This document shows positions 43,929 to 54,600 of a DNA stretch of 64,000 nucleotides, in pieces (within the stretch, counting starts at the first letter, position 1; the number at the start of each line of letters is the position of its first letter). Below the pieces are notes generated by a model, which was not told where the DNA came from, did no database searches, and saw only the letters and a list, made by a program, of their open reading frames with translations. This stretch comes from JANXXV01 sp038200305 (GTDB lineage: Bacteria; Acidobacteriota; Terriglobia; Bryobacterales; Bryobacteraceae), in NCBI GenBank assembly GCA_038200305.1, contig JBBPYD010000188.1:1-64000 (forward strand), in the 5' to 3' direction. Made by a program: the position numbers and the translations under genes.

Positions 43929-45578
43929 CTAACGCCGTTCTGGTGACAATCGCTCAAGATAATCCCTGGCGCGGGCCGAATCCGGCTGTAGCACCAGAGA
44001 CCGCTGGTAGGCGGCAATTGCCCCGTTCCGGTCCCCTTTGGCTTCAAGACATACGCCCAGATTCAGCCACGAAAGCGGGTCGTTTGGCGAAACTGTGACA
44101 GCTTTGGAAAGTAGCCGGAGAGCATCGTCAAATCGCTGCTTACCTGCGTAAAGGACCGCAAGACTGTTGAGCAGCGCCGGGTCGTCGGGCATCCGGATCA
44201 GCGCCGGTCTGACCAATGCGATGGCGGAATCCAGCTCGCCCCGCGCCATCAGCAGCTCCGCTGCGGCCACATAAGCACGAGGGTCGTCGGGCTCCAGTCC
44301 GGTAACCCGCCGCAGCGCGCGAATCGCCTCTTGCTCCCGTCCCGCTTTTCGCAAGGCTTCCGCCAGCACGAAGTACGGCTCACCATTTGTGGGTTGAGCG
44401 GCCGCAATCGCCGCTTCTAGAGAAGGAATATCGCCTTGCGCCATTGCCATGTACAAGCGAGTCTCGGGCGTGTCCGGAAGCTTTGGCGGATAAAGCAACT
44501 GGACCGGCCCCGACAGCCGGCCGTGCCGCTCCGGAATCATGGCAAGCAAATCTCCCGCGAGTGGCCGTTTCCGAATGAAGTGGTCTGTCATTACGACATG
44601 CACGGCATCCCCGGTTCGGCGCTTTTGCATATGACAACCGGTACAATTGCGCCTCTCGGCCTCGTGTGCGGCCGCATGACAACTCCTGCACACGCGCGTG
44701 TAATGGGTTTCGGCCTCCGGCCCCGTTATCGCCCGATGCGGATCGTGACAGGTGATGCAGGTCAAGGCTCCGCTGCGGCGTAAAAAGCATTGCGATTTCA
44801 TGAGGCCATACGCCGACCCATTCACGGTGATCCTTTCTTCCGGCGCTGTTTTCGCAAACTCGAAATAGAGTGTGAAATCGCTTAGAGGCTCGCCGGGACG
44901 ATACGAGAACGGAGTGCGTCCAAAACGGCGGATAGCATCGGGAAGCGTGCGGCTGGCCGATTCTAAATGGCATTGCAGACACACTTCTATCTGGCGCTGC
45001 GGGCTCAGCTTCGCCGGATTTACAACACTGCCCTTCCCCTTGGAGTGCAGTTCCCCAGGTCCATGGCAACGCTGGCAATCAATGCCTCGCGCTAAGCCCT
45101 TGTTTGCTTCTGAAGGATAGCCGTTATGACAGAACAGACACGAATCCGAAACCTCACGCCGAAAATCCGAGTGGTCCGGCCGATCATATCCGGGACTCAT
45201 ATTCCAGGAGCCACCGTTTTCGGAATACCAGCTCACTGGCAGTTCGATCAGCCGCCCATTCTCATCGTGATGCACAAACGTCTTCGAATGATCGCCCGAC
45301 CCGATGCTGTAGTCGATCCGCTTCTCCAGCAAAGGCGGAGATCTCCGCAAGAGATAGGCGTCCTCTTTTTTCAAAACGGAGTAATGGCGCTGCGATGCTT
45401 GATGAAAAAAATCGCTCAATAACGGCACAGTCTCGACACTCGCGAAAGATCGTCCCATTCCCGTTTTCTGGTACGAGTCGAATATCCGTTGGTGGCATGG
45501 CCGGCATGTGACTGGATCTACATAGCCGGGTTCGGCGGCCTGTAGAGTAAACACCGCGAAAAGGAGTGTCCATCGCAC
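43929..45578 (-). CDS. seven-haem c-type cytochrome with TPR domain
   Basis: Periplasmic or outer-face multihaem cytochrome, about 549 aa. Leader from GTG 45578 (VRWTLLFAVFTLQAAEP). Seven CxxCH haem sites: CRPCH, CLFCH, CQRCH, CLQCH, CITCH, CRSCH, CTGCH, all in the first about 330 residues. A TPR domain follows (EPYFVLAEALRKAGREQEAI; ALLNSLAVLYAGKQRFDDAL). Also seen: WNMSPGYDRPDHSDFRREVS and VHVVMTDHFIRKRP, shared with its neighbour. It carries electrons in an unknown pathway. It lies one base beyond the stop of its paralogue, so the two are surely co-expressed. Confidence 0.85.
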   Translation of the reverse strand: MRWTLLFAVFTLQAAEPGYVDPVTCRPCHQRIFDSYQKTGMGRSFASVETVPLLSDFFHQASQRHYSVLKKEDAYLLRRSPPLLEKRIDYSIGSGDHSKTFVHHDENGRLIELPVSWYSENGGSWNMSPGYDRPDHSDFRREVSDSCLFCHNGYPSEANKGLARGIDCQRCHGPGELHSKGKGSVVNPAKLSPQRQIEVCLQCHLESASRTLPDAIRRFGRTPFSYRPGEPLSDFTLYFEFAKTAPEERITVNGSAYGLMKSQCFLRRSGALTCITCHDPHRAITGPEAETHYTRVCRSCHAAAHEAERRNCTGCHMQKRRTGDAVHVVMTDHFIRKRPLAGDLLAMIPERHGRLSGPVQLLYPPKLPDTPETRLYMAMAQGDIPSLEAAIAAAQPTNGEPYFVLAEALRKAGREQEAIRALRRVTGLEPDDPRAYVAAAELLMARGELDSAIALVRPALIRMPDDPALLNSLAVLYAGKQRFDDALRLLSKAVTVSPNDPLSWLNLGVCLEAKGDRNGAIAAYQRSLVLQPDSARARDYLERLSPERR

Positions 45579-45579
45579 G

Positions 45580-47706
45580 TCAGCGGGATCCCCCACGCCT
45601 CATTGTGAGCGCCATGTCCAGATTCCGCTGCGCCTCAGCGTGGCCTGGGCGGAGGCGCAACACCTCTTGGAACTCCGCGATTGCCGCCTCCAACTGACCG
45701 GCATCCCCAAGCGCCTGCCCTAAGCTAAGGTGTACTGCCGCGAAATCTGGCCGGCTCACCAGCGTTCGCCGGTATTCTGCAATTGCTGGGCCAACGGCTC
45801 CGGTCTCCTGCAACAATCGCGCCAGGTTGTATCGTGCTTCGGCATAATCCGGATTCAATGCGACCGCACGGCGCAAATGCTCCAATGCTTGCGGGATCAG
45901 ATGCTGTGCCGCCAACACGCGCCCCAGGTTATTGTGCGCTTCCTCAAACCCTGGATTGATACGCAATGCTTCTTCGAGTTCCCCGCGAGCCTTCTCTAGT
46001 TTGCCCTGATCCGCATACAGGTTCCCCAAATTGTTATGCGTCTCCGGATACGTCCATCGGGCACGCGCCGCGCTCCGATAATGCTCTGCCGCGGCATTCC
46101 CTTCCCCGCTCTTCATAAGAAGATTGGCCAAGGCATCCTCAGCTTCCGGAAAGCCCGGGCGTATCCGAATCGCCTGCTCATATTCCTCTTGAGCCTGTTT
46201 GACTTGCCCTAAGGCCTCAAGCGCTTGTCCCAGGTTGTACCGTGCCTTTGGCATTGCCGGATTCTTCGCGAGCGCCCGGCGAAACATGGTGACTGCACTC
46301 GACGCATTCCCCTCGGCGAGATGTCCTTCGCCCAGCACCGCTAACGCTTTGGCCGGGCCGTCTGTCTGAACCTGCCGCTCCAGCATCTGGATTCCTTGCC
46401 GGCGATCGGCCGAGCCGGTGATCAGTGCCGCTCCGAGATAGAGCTCTCGTTCGGTCTCAGAAAGCCGCTCCGGATAGTAGAGCACTGGCCGGCCGTGAGG
46501 ATGCCCAACGTTCTCCGGCAATGCCGCTTTCAGATCGGTGGAAGGCGGCTTGCGCTGGATCAGGTGATCCGTCATCACGACGTGAACGGCGTCTTGGGTG
46601 CGCCGGCGGGGCATATGGCAGGACACGCAATTCGCATTCTGAAGATCGGGATGCCCAGCCACGGCCACCTGAGAATGGCAGTTCACGCAGACCGCGCGAT
46701 ACTGAGGCGCCGCGGCTTCTCCACGAGCGAGTGCGTGCGGATTATGGCACGTGGTGCAGGTGAGCCGTCCCGCGCTCTTCAAAAAGCACTGCGACTGGCG
46801 CAACCGGTATGCCTGGTTTACAATCTCAAACTTGTTCGCCCGGCCAGTGCCCGGCGCTTCGTCGAACTCCACCATGTATGCGCCCAGCGCTTCACCCGGT
46901 TTGAAAGAGTAAGCTTCGCGATCGAAGCGCCGGATCATCGACGGCAGTTCCGCGCTGGTCGTTTCCAGGTGGCACTGCATACAGACATCCATCTGGCGTT
47001 CCGGATTCAACTTCGCAGGATTCACAATGGCGGCCAGGATCTCCGGCCGTCCGGATGTTCCACTCGAAGCTAGTTGTACGTGCCGCGCTCCAGGCCCATG
47101 GCATCGCTGGCAGTCGATGCCCTCCGCTAACGCGCCATCCGGGGCCGGATAGGCAGTGTGGCAGAAAAGACAACGCTCATCGACAAGCCGCGTGAAATCC
47201 GGCGGGGCAGCGTTGTCGAACCCCGGACTCATGCCCCATCGATTCTCCTGGGGGTACCACGTAACCGGCAACTCGGTAAGCTCTCCGATTTCAGACCGGT
47301 GCAGGTACGTGCGTGCATGATTACCCGATCCGATGGCATACGTTACCTGCTGCTCAAAAACGTTTGACTCTTTGCCGTGTGAATCTAATTCATAGCGCCT
47401 CTGGAAAAACTGGTTCCCTCGCCGCAGCATCTGATAGTGCCGCCCGGACGCGGGATGTACAAATTGATTGTTGTGCTCGTAATCTTCAATGGGTGAGGCG
47501 TGGCTTGCCAGTGCAAAGGAATGGGCCATGCCTGCGTGCTGATAACTGCTGTCCATCTTTGAATGGCAGGATTTACATTGGCGCGCATCGATATAGGAGT
47601 TCAGGTGAGGAGCGTTTGCCGAACGAGGCCGGTTTACAAGCCATACCGAACCTGCCGCTACACAGACGGCTGCCACGACCAGCGCCGTTCGTAGATTTAA
47701 CTTCAC
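45580..47706 (-). CDS. seven-haem c-type cytochrome with long TPR domain
   Basis: 708-aa paralogue of the next gene. Membrane anchor or signal at the N-terminus (ALVVAAVCVAAGSVWLV). Seven CxxCH sites: CKSCH, CLFCH, CQRCH, CMQCH, CTTCH, CVNCH, CVSCH, then MPRRRTQDAVHVVMTDHLIQ and at least seven TPR units (AKARYNLGQALEALGQVKQA region; ETHNNLGNLYADQGKLEKAR; EEAHNNLGRVLAAQHLIPQA). The TPR part is longer than in the paralogue. Likely an electron conduit or docking scaffold for the enzymes encoded upstream. 31 bases after the DUF1501 gene. Confidence 0.86.
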   Translation of the reverse strand: MKLNLRTALVVAAVCVAAGSVWLVNRPRSANAPHLNSYIDARQCKSCHSKMDSSYQHAGMAHSFALASHASPIEDYEHNNQFVHPASGRHYQMLRRGNQFFQRRYELDSHGKESNVFEQQVTYAIGSGNHARTYLHRSEIGELTELPVTWYPQENRWGMSPGFDNAAPPDFTRLVDERCLFCHTAYPAPDGALAEGIDCQRCHGPGARHVQLASSGTSGRPEILAAIVNPAKLNPERQMDVCMQCHLETTSAELPSMIRRFDREAYSFKPGEALGAYMVEFDEAPGTGRANKFEIVNQAYRLRQSQCFLKSAGRLTCTTCHNPHALARGEAAAPQYRAVCVNCHSQVAVAGHPDLQNANCVSCHMPRRRTQDAVHVVMTDHLIQRKPPSTDLKAALPENVGHPHGRPVLYYPERLSETERELYLGAALITGSADRRQGIQMLERQVQTDGPAKALAVLGEGHLAEGNASSAVTMFRRALAKNPAMPKARYNLGQALEALGQVKQAQEEYEQAIRIRPGFPEAEDALANLLMKSGEGNAAAEHYRSAARARWTYPETHNNLGNLYADQGKLEKARGELEEALRINPGFEEAHNNLGRVLAAQHLIPQALEHLRRAVALNPDYAEARYNLARLLQETGAVGPAIAEYRRTLVSRPDFAAVHLSLGQALGDAGQLEAAIAEFQEVLRLRPGHAEAQRNLDMALTMRRGGSR

Positions 47707-47737
47707 TTCAATAGCTTAGCTTTCACTTCTTTGAAGT

Positions 47738-49162
47738 TTATGCCAGAACCTGCTTGATCACAGTGCCGCCGGTATCGGTCAATCTCTGATTGCGGCCCGC
47801 GCTGTAATAGGTCAACTGCATGTTGTTCAATCCCATCAAATGCAGAATTGTTGCATGCACGTCGCGCATCCGGTAGATGTCCTCAACGGCCTTGAAGCCT
47901 AGATCGTCGGTCGCGCCAACCAAGGTTCCCGGCTTGATACCGCCACCGGCAAACCAGATCGTCATCGCTCTGGTGTTGTGATCGCGCCCCGCCTTGTCCC
48001 GCAAATCGGCCGGGTTGTCCGGCGTGCGGCCGAACTCACCCATCCACACCACCAGCGTCGAATCGAGCAGGCCTCGTTGCTTCAAATCCTTGAGCAGCGC
48101 CGAGATGGGCTTATCTGTTTCGGCCGCGTTCTTCTTGTGGTTTTTGACAATCTCCGTGTGACCATCCCACGACTGGCTGGGCGTATAAAGTTGCACGAAC
48201 CGTACGCCTTTCTCCACCATCTTCCGGGCCATCAGACAGCGCTTTCCAAACGATTCCGTCACTGGATCGTTCATCCCGTACATCTCACGCGTGGTCTCCG
48301 GCTCGCCTGCGATGTCCAGCGCACCCGGCACCTCAGCTTGCATGCGATAGGCAAGCTCGTAGGAATCCATGCGGCCCTGGAGATCGGGATTTGTGAAGTG
48401 TTTCGCCAAAAAGTCCTGGTTATACGAACGCAATAGATCCATTTGCCGCGACTGCGACTCAGGAGTCACATCGGCTGGCGGTTTCAAATCGAGAATCGGA
48501 TCGCCCTTCCACCGCAGTACCGTTCCCTGGTAACTGGCCGGCAAGAAGCCAGGCCCCCATTGCTGGGACCCGCTGAAGGGCAGCGACCGGAAATCCGGCA
48601 AGACAACGAAAGCCGGCAGATTCTGATTCTGGGTGCCGAGGCCGAATGTCACCCATGCGCCCATGGACGGCTTACCAGGGATCACGACACCCGTGTTCAT
48701 GAGGAACACAGCCGCCGGGTGGTTTCCGTTCTCTGTCTGGATAGACCGGACGAATGCCATGTCATCGACGCACGTTGCCACGTTCGGGAACAGGCTCGAC
48801 ACGTCCATCCCCGATTTTCCATACTTCTTGAACGGAAACGCACTTTTCAGAATGAGCCGCGGTTTGGCGAACAGATTGGCCTGATCGGTGTTCTTCTCCT
48901 TGCTCCAATCCATCACCGTGTTGTCGAATTTATCCAGTTGTTGCTTCGGGTCGAACGTATCCATCTGGCTTACGCCGCCCAACATGGTCAGAAAGATGCA
49001 GGACTTCGCTTTTGGCGTGTGATGCGGTTGTTTGGGCGCCAGCGGATTGGTTTCGAGTTTCGCCCCTTGCAAATCGCCATTCAACAAATCGAGCAGCGCA
49101 AGACCACCCACCCCTGTCAGGCTTTGATACAGGAAACGGCGCCGGGCAAAATTGAAATCCAT
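47738..49162 (-). CDS. DUF1501 Tat-exported protein
   Basis: 474-aa protein of the DUF1501 family (alkaline-phosphatase-like/sulfatase-like fold). Twin-arginine leader ARRRFLYQSLTGVGG; conserved KSCIFLTMLGGVSQMDTFDP; LVVWMGEFGRTPD and AGRDHNTRAMTIWFAGGGIK near the end, typical of the family's metal-site region. Start at ATG 49162. DUF1501 genes are nearly always next to DUF1549/DUF1553 genes, as here (15-base gap). The biochemical activity is unproven; desulfation or dephosphorylation of glycans is often proposed. Confidence 0.88.
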   Translation of the reverse strand: MDFNFARRRFLYQSLTGVGGLALLDLLNGDLQGAKLETNPLAPKQPHHTPKAKSCIFLTMLGGVSQMDTFDPKQQLDKFDNTVMDWSKEKNTDQANLFAKPRLILKSAFPFKKYGKSGMDVSSLFPNVATCVDDMAFVRSIQTENGNHPAAVFLMNTGVVIPGKPSMGAWVTFGLGTQNQNLPAFVVLPDFRSLPFSGSQQWGPGFLPASYQGTVLRWKGDPILDLKPPADVTPESQSRQMDLLRSYNQDFLAKHFTNPDLQGRMDSYELAYRMQAEVPGALDIAGEPETTREMYGMNDPVTESFGKRCLMARKMVEKGVRFVQLYTPSQSWDGHTEIVKNHKKNAAETDKPISALLKDLKQRGLLDSTLVVWMGEFGRTPDNPADLRDKAGRDHNTRAMTIWFAGGGIKPGTLVGATDDLGFKAVEDIYRMRDVHATILHLMGLNNMQLTYYSAGRNQRLTDTGGTVIKQVLA

Positions 49163-49177
49163 CTCTACTCCCACAAT

Positions 49178-51601
49178 CTACTCTAAATAGATAAATTCGT
49201 TCAGGTTGAACAACACCACGCCGAGGCGCGCCAAGGCTTCCCGTGGCGCCACACCGGCAAACAGTTCCGCCGCTTTTTGGCGTTCTTTCGCGGAAGGCGC
49301 CCGCCCGAGCGTCAGGAAAAACGCCTTCTCCACTTCCTTGTCCCGATCCGGCCCGGCGAGCTCAATCACTCTATCGGCGAAGTGTTTTGTCCCTGTATTC
49401 ATGAACTCGCTATTAAGCAGCGTGAATGCCTGCGTTGGCACTACGGTTGCGCTTCGCCGCGAACAGACTTCACTCATATTCGCGCCGTCGAACACCTCAA
49501 TCATTGGATTCATCACAGACCGCCGCTGGAACGTGTAAATTGTCCGATGAGCCTGTTCCTTCTCACTGGACGGAAACCACTTGAAGAATTCGAAACCACC
49601 GGCAACGTCCGCCGGCACGCTCACAAACACACCCGGACCGCCTTCGGCCTTCTGCATTTGTCCATTGACGGCAAGCACCGAATCGCGGATGGTCTCTCCT
49701 TCCAAACGAAGCCAATTCATCCGCCACAGCAACCGGTTCTTCGGGTCCACTTCGGCGTACTTTTGATAATCCGGATGCTCGGTCGATTGCCGGTAAGTGT
49801 TCGAGGTCAGCATCAAACGGTGCATCGCTTTCAGGCTCCACTTTTTCTCGATGAATTGCGTTGCCAGCCAATCGAGCAGCTCCGGATGCGAAGGGCGATC
49901 ACCGTTGATTCCGAAATCGCTCGGCGTCTGCACGATCCCCTCTCCGAAATGATGCTGCCACAGGCGGTTTACGATCACGCGCGAGGTTAACGGATTATCT
50001 GGCGATGCGATCCACTCAGCTAAGGCCGTCCGGCGTCCGGAACTGCCACCCGCAAAGGGAATCTTTGCCGGTTCCGATTTTCCTACCACCGCCTGAAGAA
50101 ATCCAGGTTCCACTTTGTCTGTTTTGTTCGCCAGTTCCCCGCCCGCCAACACATAAGTCTCTGCCAGGGCTGGGACCTGGGGCGGCGTCACATCGGAAAC
50201 GGAATACGCGGCCGGCTGGTAACGCGCCACGCTCTCCCGCAGCTTGCGCGCAAGATTGGTGGCTTCCGTCCATTTTTCGCGTTCCTCGGCGGTAAATACC
50301 GGGTCCTTGGCATCCTTCAGGGCCTTCATGAAATCGCTACCCTTTTTGCCATCCGCCTTGACGTGCTTTGCCGCGGTGAACTTCTCCTTCAATTGATCTT
50401 CGTTCTTCTTCAGTGCGTCGTTTGCCTGATCGGATTCGTCCTCATACTTGCGCATCATCGACTTCATCAGCTTCGGATGCTCGGAATCGAGGAACGGAGC
50501 CGGGCGATCTTCGACGCGCATCGGTGCAAAAAAAGCTTGCAGCCGGTAGAAGTCGCGTTGCGGGATGGGATCGTACTTATGGTCGTGGCAGCGTGCGCAG
50601 CCTACGGTGAAACCGAGGAAAACCTGTCCTATGGTGCCGGTCAGTTCGTTCAGGACGTCCTGCCGCAATTGCGTCTTGAAATTCGCGTCTGCTTCCCACG
50701 TCCCCATTCGCAAGAAACCGAGCGCAACCAGATGCTCTGAGCGATCCCCTTCTGTCATTTCATCGCCCGCAAGCTGTTCCTTCACGAATGTGTTGTAGGG
50801 CTTATCCTGATTGAACGCACGGATGACGTAATCCCGATACCGCCACGCCGTGGGACGCTCACCGTCAATTGCAAATCCATCCGACTCCGCAAAACGGGCG
50901 AGATCCAGCCAGTGCCGGCCCCATCTTTCGCCATAGCGCGGGTCTTTCAGCAGCTTGTCTACGACCTTCTCATAGGCATCCGGTGTGGAATCACTCTCAA
51001 ACGCGTCAATCTCGTTGGGAGTTGGAGGCAGTCCGATCAGATCAAAATAAAGCCGCCGCAGCAGCGCCCGTTTCGAGGCAGCCGGGGCAGGCTTGAGTCC
51101 TTTCGCTTCCAGCCTGGCCAAGACGAATGCATCGATAGGATTCTTTACCCAACTTGCCTGCTGCACGGCCGGAACCGAGGGCGAGGAAGGCTTCCGCAAT
51201 AGCCAGTCGAGGTAGGGATCTTGTTTTTTTGCCGTCTTCGGAAGCGGCTGCATCTGGTCGATTGCTTTGACCAGTGAGGCGACCACATCGTCGCCCAAAG
51301 CACCGCCCATTGGCATCTTTGGAGTCTTTTCGCCGCGCAGGTACTGCACCAGCAGAGAATCTTTCGCATCACCCGGCGAAATGGCGGGACCATGTTTGCC
51401 GCCCGAAAGCACCGACTCGAAATTCGCCACGCTCAATCCACCGGCAGGATTCGCAGCCGCGTGACACGTGGCGCAATTTTTTTGCAGAACCGGCAAAATC
51501 CGTTCACTAAACACGGCCGGATTCGCCGTTTGAGCATGCAAGACGCCCACGGGCAAAGCCAAGGCAAGCACCGTCATAGCAGCCCTGGAGGCGACTCTCA
51601 T
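49178..51601 (-). CDS. cytochrome c + DUF1549 + DUF1553 exported protein
   Basis: About 807 aa. Order: signal peptide (to about GVLHAQ); a planctomycete-type cytochrome c domain with one haem site (LQKNCATCHAAANPAGGLSV); DUF1549 (KNPIDAFVLARLEAKGLKPA; RWGRHWLDLARFAESDGFA; GCARCHDHKYDPIPQRDFYR, a second CxxCH); DUF1553 towards the end (NPLTSRVIVNRLWQHHFGEG; HRLMLTSNTYRQST). The family is abundant in Planctomycetes, Verrucomicrobia and Solibacterales, thought to act with DUF1501 on sulfated or other polymers. Start at ATG 51601. 96 bases after the receptor gene. Confidence 0.9.
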   Translation of the reverse strand: MRVASRAAMTVLALALPVGVLHAQTANPAVFSERILPVLQKNCATCHAAANPAGGLSVANFESVLSGGKHGPAISPGDAKDSLLVQYLRGEKTPKMPMGGALGDDVVASLVKAIDQMQPLPKTAKKQDPYLDWLLRKPSSPSVPAVQQASWVKNPIDAFVLARLEAKGLKPAPAASKRALLRRLYFDLIGLPPTPNEIDAFESDSTPDAYEKVVDKLLKDPRYGERWGRHWLDLARFAESDGFAIDGERPTAWRYRDYVIRAFNQDKPYNTFVKEQLAGDEMTEGDRSEHLVALGFLRMGTWEADANFKTQLRQDVLNELTGTIGQVFLGFTVGCARCHDHKYDPIPQRDFYRLQAFFAPMRVEDRPAPFLDSEHPKLMKSMMRKYEDESDQANDALKKNEDQLKEKFTAAKHVKADGKKGSDFMKALKDAKDPVFTAEEREKWTEATNLARKLRESVARYQPAAYSVSDVTPPQVPALAETYVLAGGELANKTDKVEPGFLQAVVGKSEPAKIPFAGGSSGRRTALAEWIASPDNPLTSRVIVNRLWQHHFGEGIVQTPSDFGINGDRPSHPELLDWLATQFIEKKWSLKAMHRLMLTSNTYRQSTEHPDYQKYAEVDPKNRLLWRMNWLRLEGETIRDSVLAVNGQMQKAEGGPGVFVSVPADVAGGFEFFKWFPSSEKEQAHRTIYTFQRRSVMNPMIEVFDGANMSEVCSRRSATVVPTQAFTLLNSEFMNTGTKHFADRVIELAGPDRDKEVEKAFFLTLGRAPSAKERQKAAELFAGVAPREALARLGVVLFNLNEFIYLE

Positions 51602-51697
51602 AGTTGAATGTTCGGCCAAACTTCGAGTGATCCGCAATAAGGCATACATTGTACTGAGCCACTCCCCGTGTAACCGGTGAAGTCCAAAGGTTAGACG

Positions 51698-54600
51698 TTA
51701 AAAGACTACTTTTAAGCTCACTTGCATGCTTCGATTGCCGCTTGCATTTGTAATCACGCCGAACTGATTGTTCGAGAGATCCTCTTGCGGAAGACCCCAA
51801 GTCTTTTGATTGAACAGATCGAAGACTTCGAGCTTCAGGTTCGTCTTGACTCTTTCCCAAACGGGGAAACCCTTGGTGAGCGCGACGTTGGTGCGGAAGG
51901 TCGGAAACGAGCGCGTGGCGCCATTTAAACGAGGAGCGTTTCCGAACGGGTCCGCCGCGGGATTGGTTCGGCGCTGAAAAGCCGATGGATTAAAGAAATT
52001 GTCCACCGACGGATCAAAACTATCGCCCTTGGTGGCGGCGGCCCAATTATTTGTTGTCACATTCGGCCGTGGTGTGCCGGCAAACAGGTAGTTTTGATAC
52101 GCCCCATCTATTACACCCAGCGGAAACCCGCTCTGATACTCGATGAACGAGCCGATGTTCCAGTTGCCGAGCGCAAAGCTTTGAACCCCGGTGGTCAGGA
52201 ATCGCTTTCCTTTGCCGAATGGGAGGTCGTAGCTGCCAGTGAGCTTGAACATTTGAGGCAGATCGAGGACACCGTACGACTTTTCATTGCCCCGGTTGTA
52301 CTGGTTCTGAGCCGAGCCCGCTCCCTTGCCGCTGCCGACAACTCCGGCAATCCACGGCTCCGCGGAATCGGCGTCGGTCAGCAGTTTGGACCACGTGTAG
52401 CTGGCCAGCAGCGAAAGACCACCGGAAAAGCGCTTGGTGGCTTTTAGGATCACCGCGTTGTAAGTAGAATTTCCGCTATGGTTCATCATCCCGCCGGTGG
52501 TGACACCCGTATACTGCGGGAATACCCGTAGAGACTGTCCAAGCGTTGCATTGTTGCCCAGCAATTGCTTGAAATTGGCAAAAGGAGGTTTGAATCCCAG
52601 CGCTACCACGGCTGGATCGTCGATGGGCTTATTCAGTAAGGTGCCCAGGGATGCGTACCGGGGATCAATCTGCATGATGTTTACGCGATCCGACGCAAGG
52701 TGCGTACCTTTGCTGCCGGTGTAGGTTGCATCCAGCACCAAATTGTTTGACAGGGCGTGGGAAATCGCAAAGTTCCAACTGTCCGTGCTGGGAATTCTTC
52801 CGGCTTCACCGGCGCCATACCATGGCACACCGAAGCCTGCGTTGAAACCCGGATTCAGGATGGGGGGCGCCTGCCACGCAGGGAAGCCATTGTTCCAGTT
52901 GAAGGCGGAGGTGATTCCCTGGTCCGCCGACCCCCAGTTCGGGGCATTGGTGAAGCCGTTTTGGGCGCCATTTAATCCGGGAGCCTTATTGGTTCCGTAG
53001 AAGATACCGGCTCCCGCGCGAATCACCGTGTTCTTGTAGATCCGGTATGCCAAGCCGAGCCGGGGGCCCCAACCGGATGCATTATTGTACAGATTGCGCT
53101 GACCATTACGGCCCGATCCGGACCCGAGAAACACCAAGGCTCCCGGGACTCCGTTGGCGGCGGGATTCGCCAGATTCGGATCGAAGTGTGAGAGCCGGTC
53201 ATGCTTTTCGTAAACGCTCATATCGACTTCATAGCGCAGTCCGATATTCATCGTCAGACGAGGCGTAATCTTCCAATCGTCCTGCACGAACGCGGCATGA
53301 TACGGAAAGCGCAACATCTCCGTGCTCGGAATCGTAAATCCGCCCTGATACACTTCGCCCAACATGAAACTCGCAAATGAACTTCCGGAGTTTCCGCTAT
53401 TGTCAGCCGGCGCGGAAGTGCTCAGCCGGTCAAAATTGAAACTGCCCGCCGAATTGTTTCGATTGTTCGTATTTAGAAACATCAACTGGTAACTGTAGCC
53501 GAACTTGAAACTGTGGTTACTTTTGACCCATGTCACGTTTTCATCCAGACCGTAGACGGTGTGGTATTCATCCCACAACTTGGAACTGTCCCAACCTGTG
53601 TAATTGTCATTCCGGAAGCCAACGGGCGGAACGCTGGTGTTGTAGCCGGGGTTGTTTTTGACCGCCCCACCGAGCTTATCGCCCCAGTTCTGCCCGGCCG
53701 GTTGAGCCGTAATGTCATGCTCCGGGTGAGTGAGCCGATGCGCGCCGAGCGTCAGCGTATTGATCACCGTCGGGCTGAACAGATGGGTATCGTTCACGCG
53801 GAACACATTTCCGTAATACTGATCGCCATTGAAATAATTGCGGCCCGATAGCGGATAAGGAAGACCGCTCCAGTTCAGCGGGTTTGTTGGGTTCGTATCA
53901 TAGGCATCAATAATGTGCTCGCCGTTTCCCGTCCAGGTAAAGGAAAGACGATTCTTGATGCCGAAGCTTTGATCGAGTTTTACTACATTCGCATTCTCAA
54001 TACGCTTGGATGGCTGGTTGCCTGGGGACACATAGTTGCGAACAAGACCCGCTGCGTTGGGCGCTGGATAGTAAGCGGCAAGCGCCCTGGAGAGCGGACT
54101 CAAACGGGTTACTGGAATCATATTTCCAGGAAAAATGTCGCGGATAAAGCCACCCTTTCCATCACTGCGAGTGGTGGTGGGGTCATAAATCGGGATGACC
54201 GCGCCACTCGCGTTCTTCCACCCGGAGAAGTCTCCATTGATCATGGCCGGCAGTGGAATAGTCTGCTGCGAGGCATCGACGGTTTGCGGGAAACGATAGC
54301 CTTCGTACGAGTAGAAGAAGTAAGTCCGGTTCTTCCCGTTGTAAAGTTTCGGAATGTAAACAGGACCGCCAATGGTCGCACCGAAGTCATTACGATGGAA
54401 CTTGGATATTGGTCTGCCCAGCTTGTTATTCAGCCACGTGTTCGCGTTGAAAATCTGGCTTTGATAATAGTCGAACCCGCTTCCATGAAGTTCATTGGTT
54501 CCAGACTTGGTTGTGATGCTGATATTGCCACCACTTGCACGGCTGTTTTCCGCCTTAAAAGCGGCAGTTTCAATATGGAACTCTTCCACCGAATCGACCG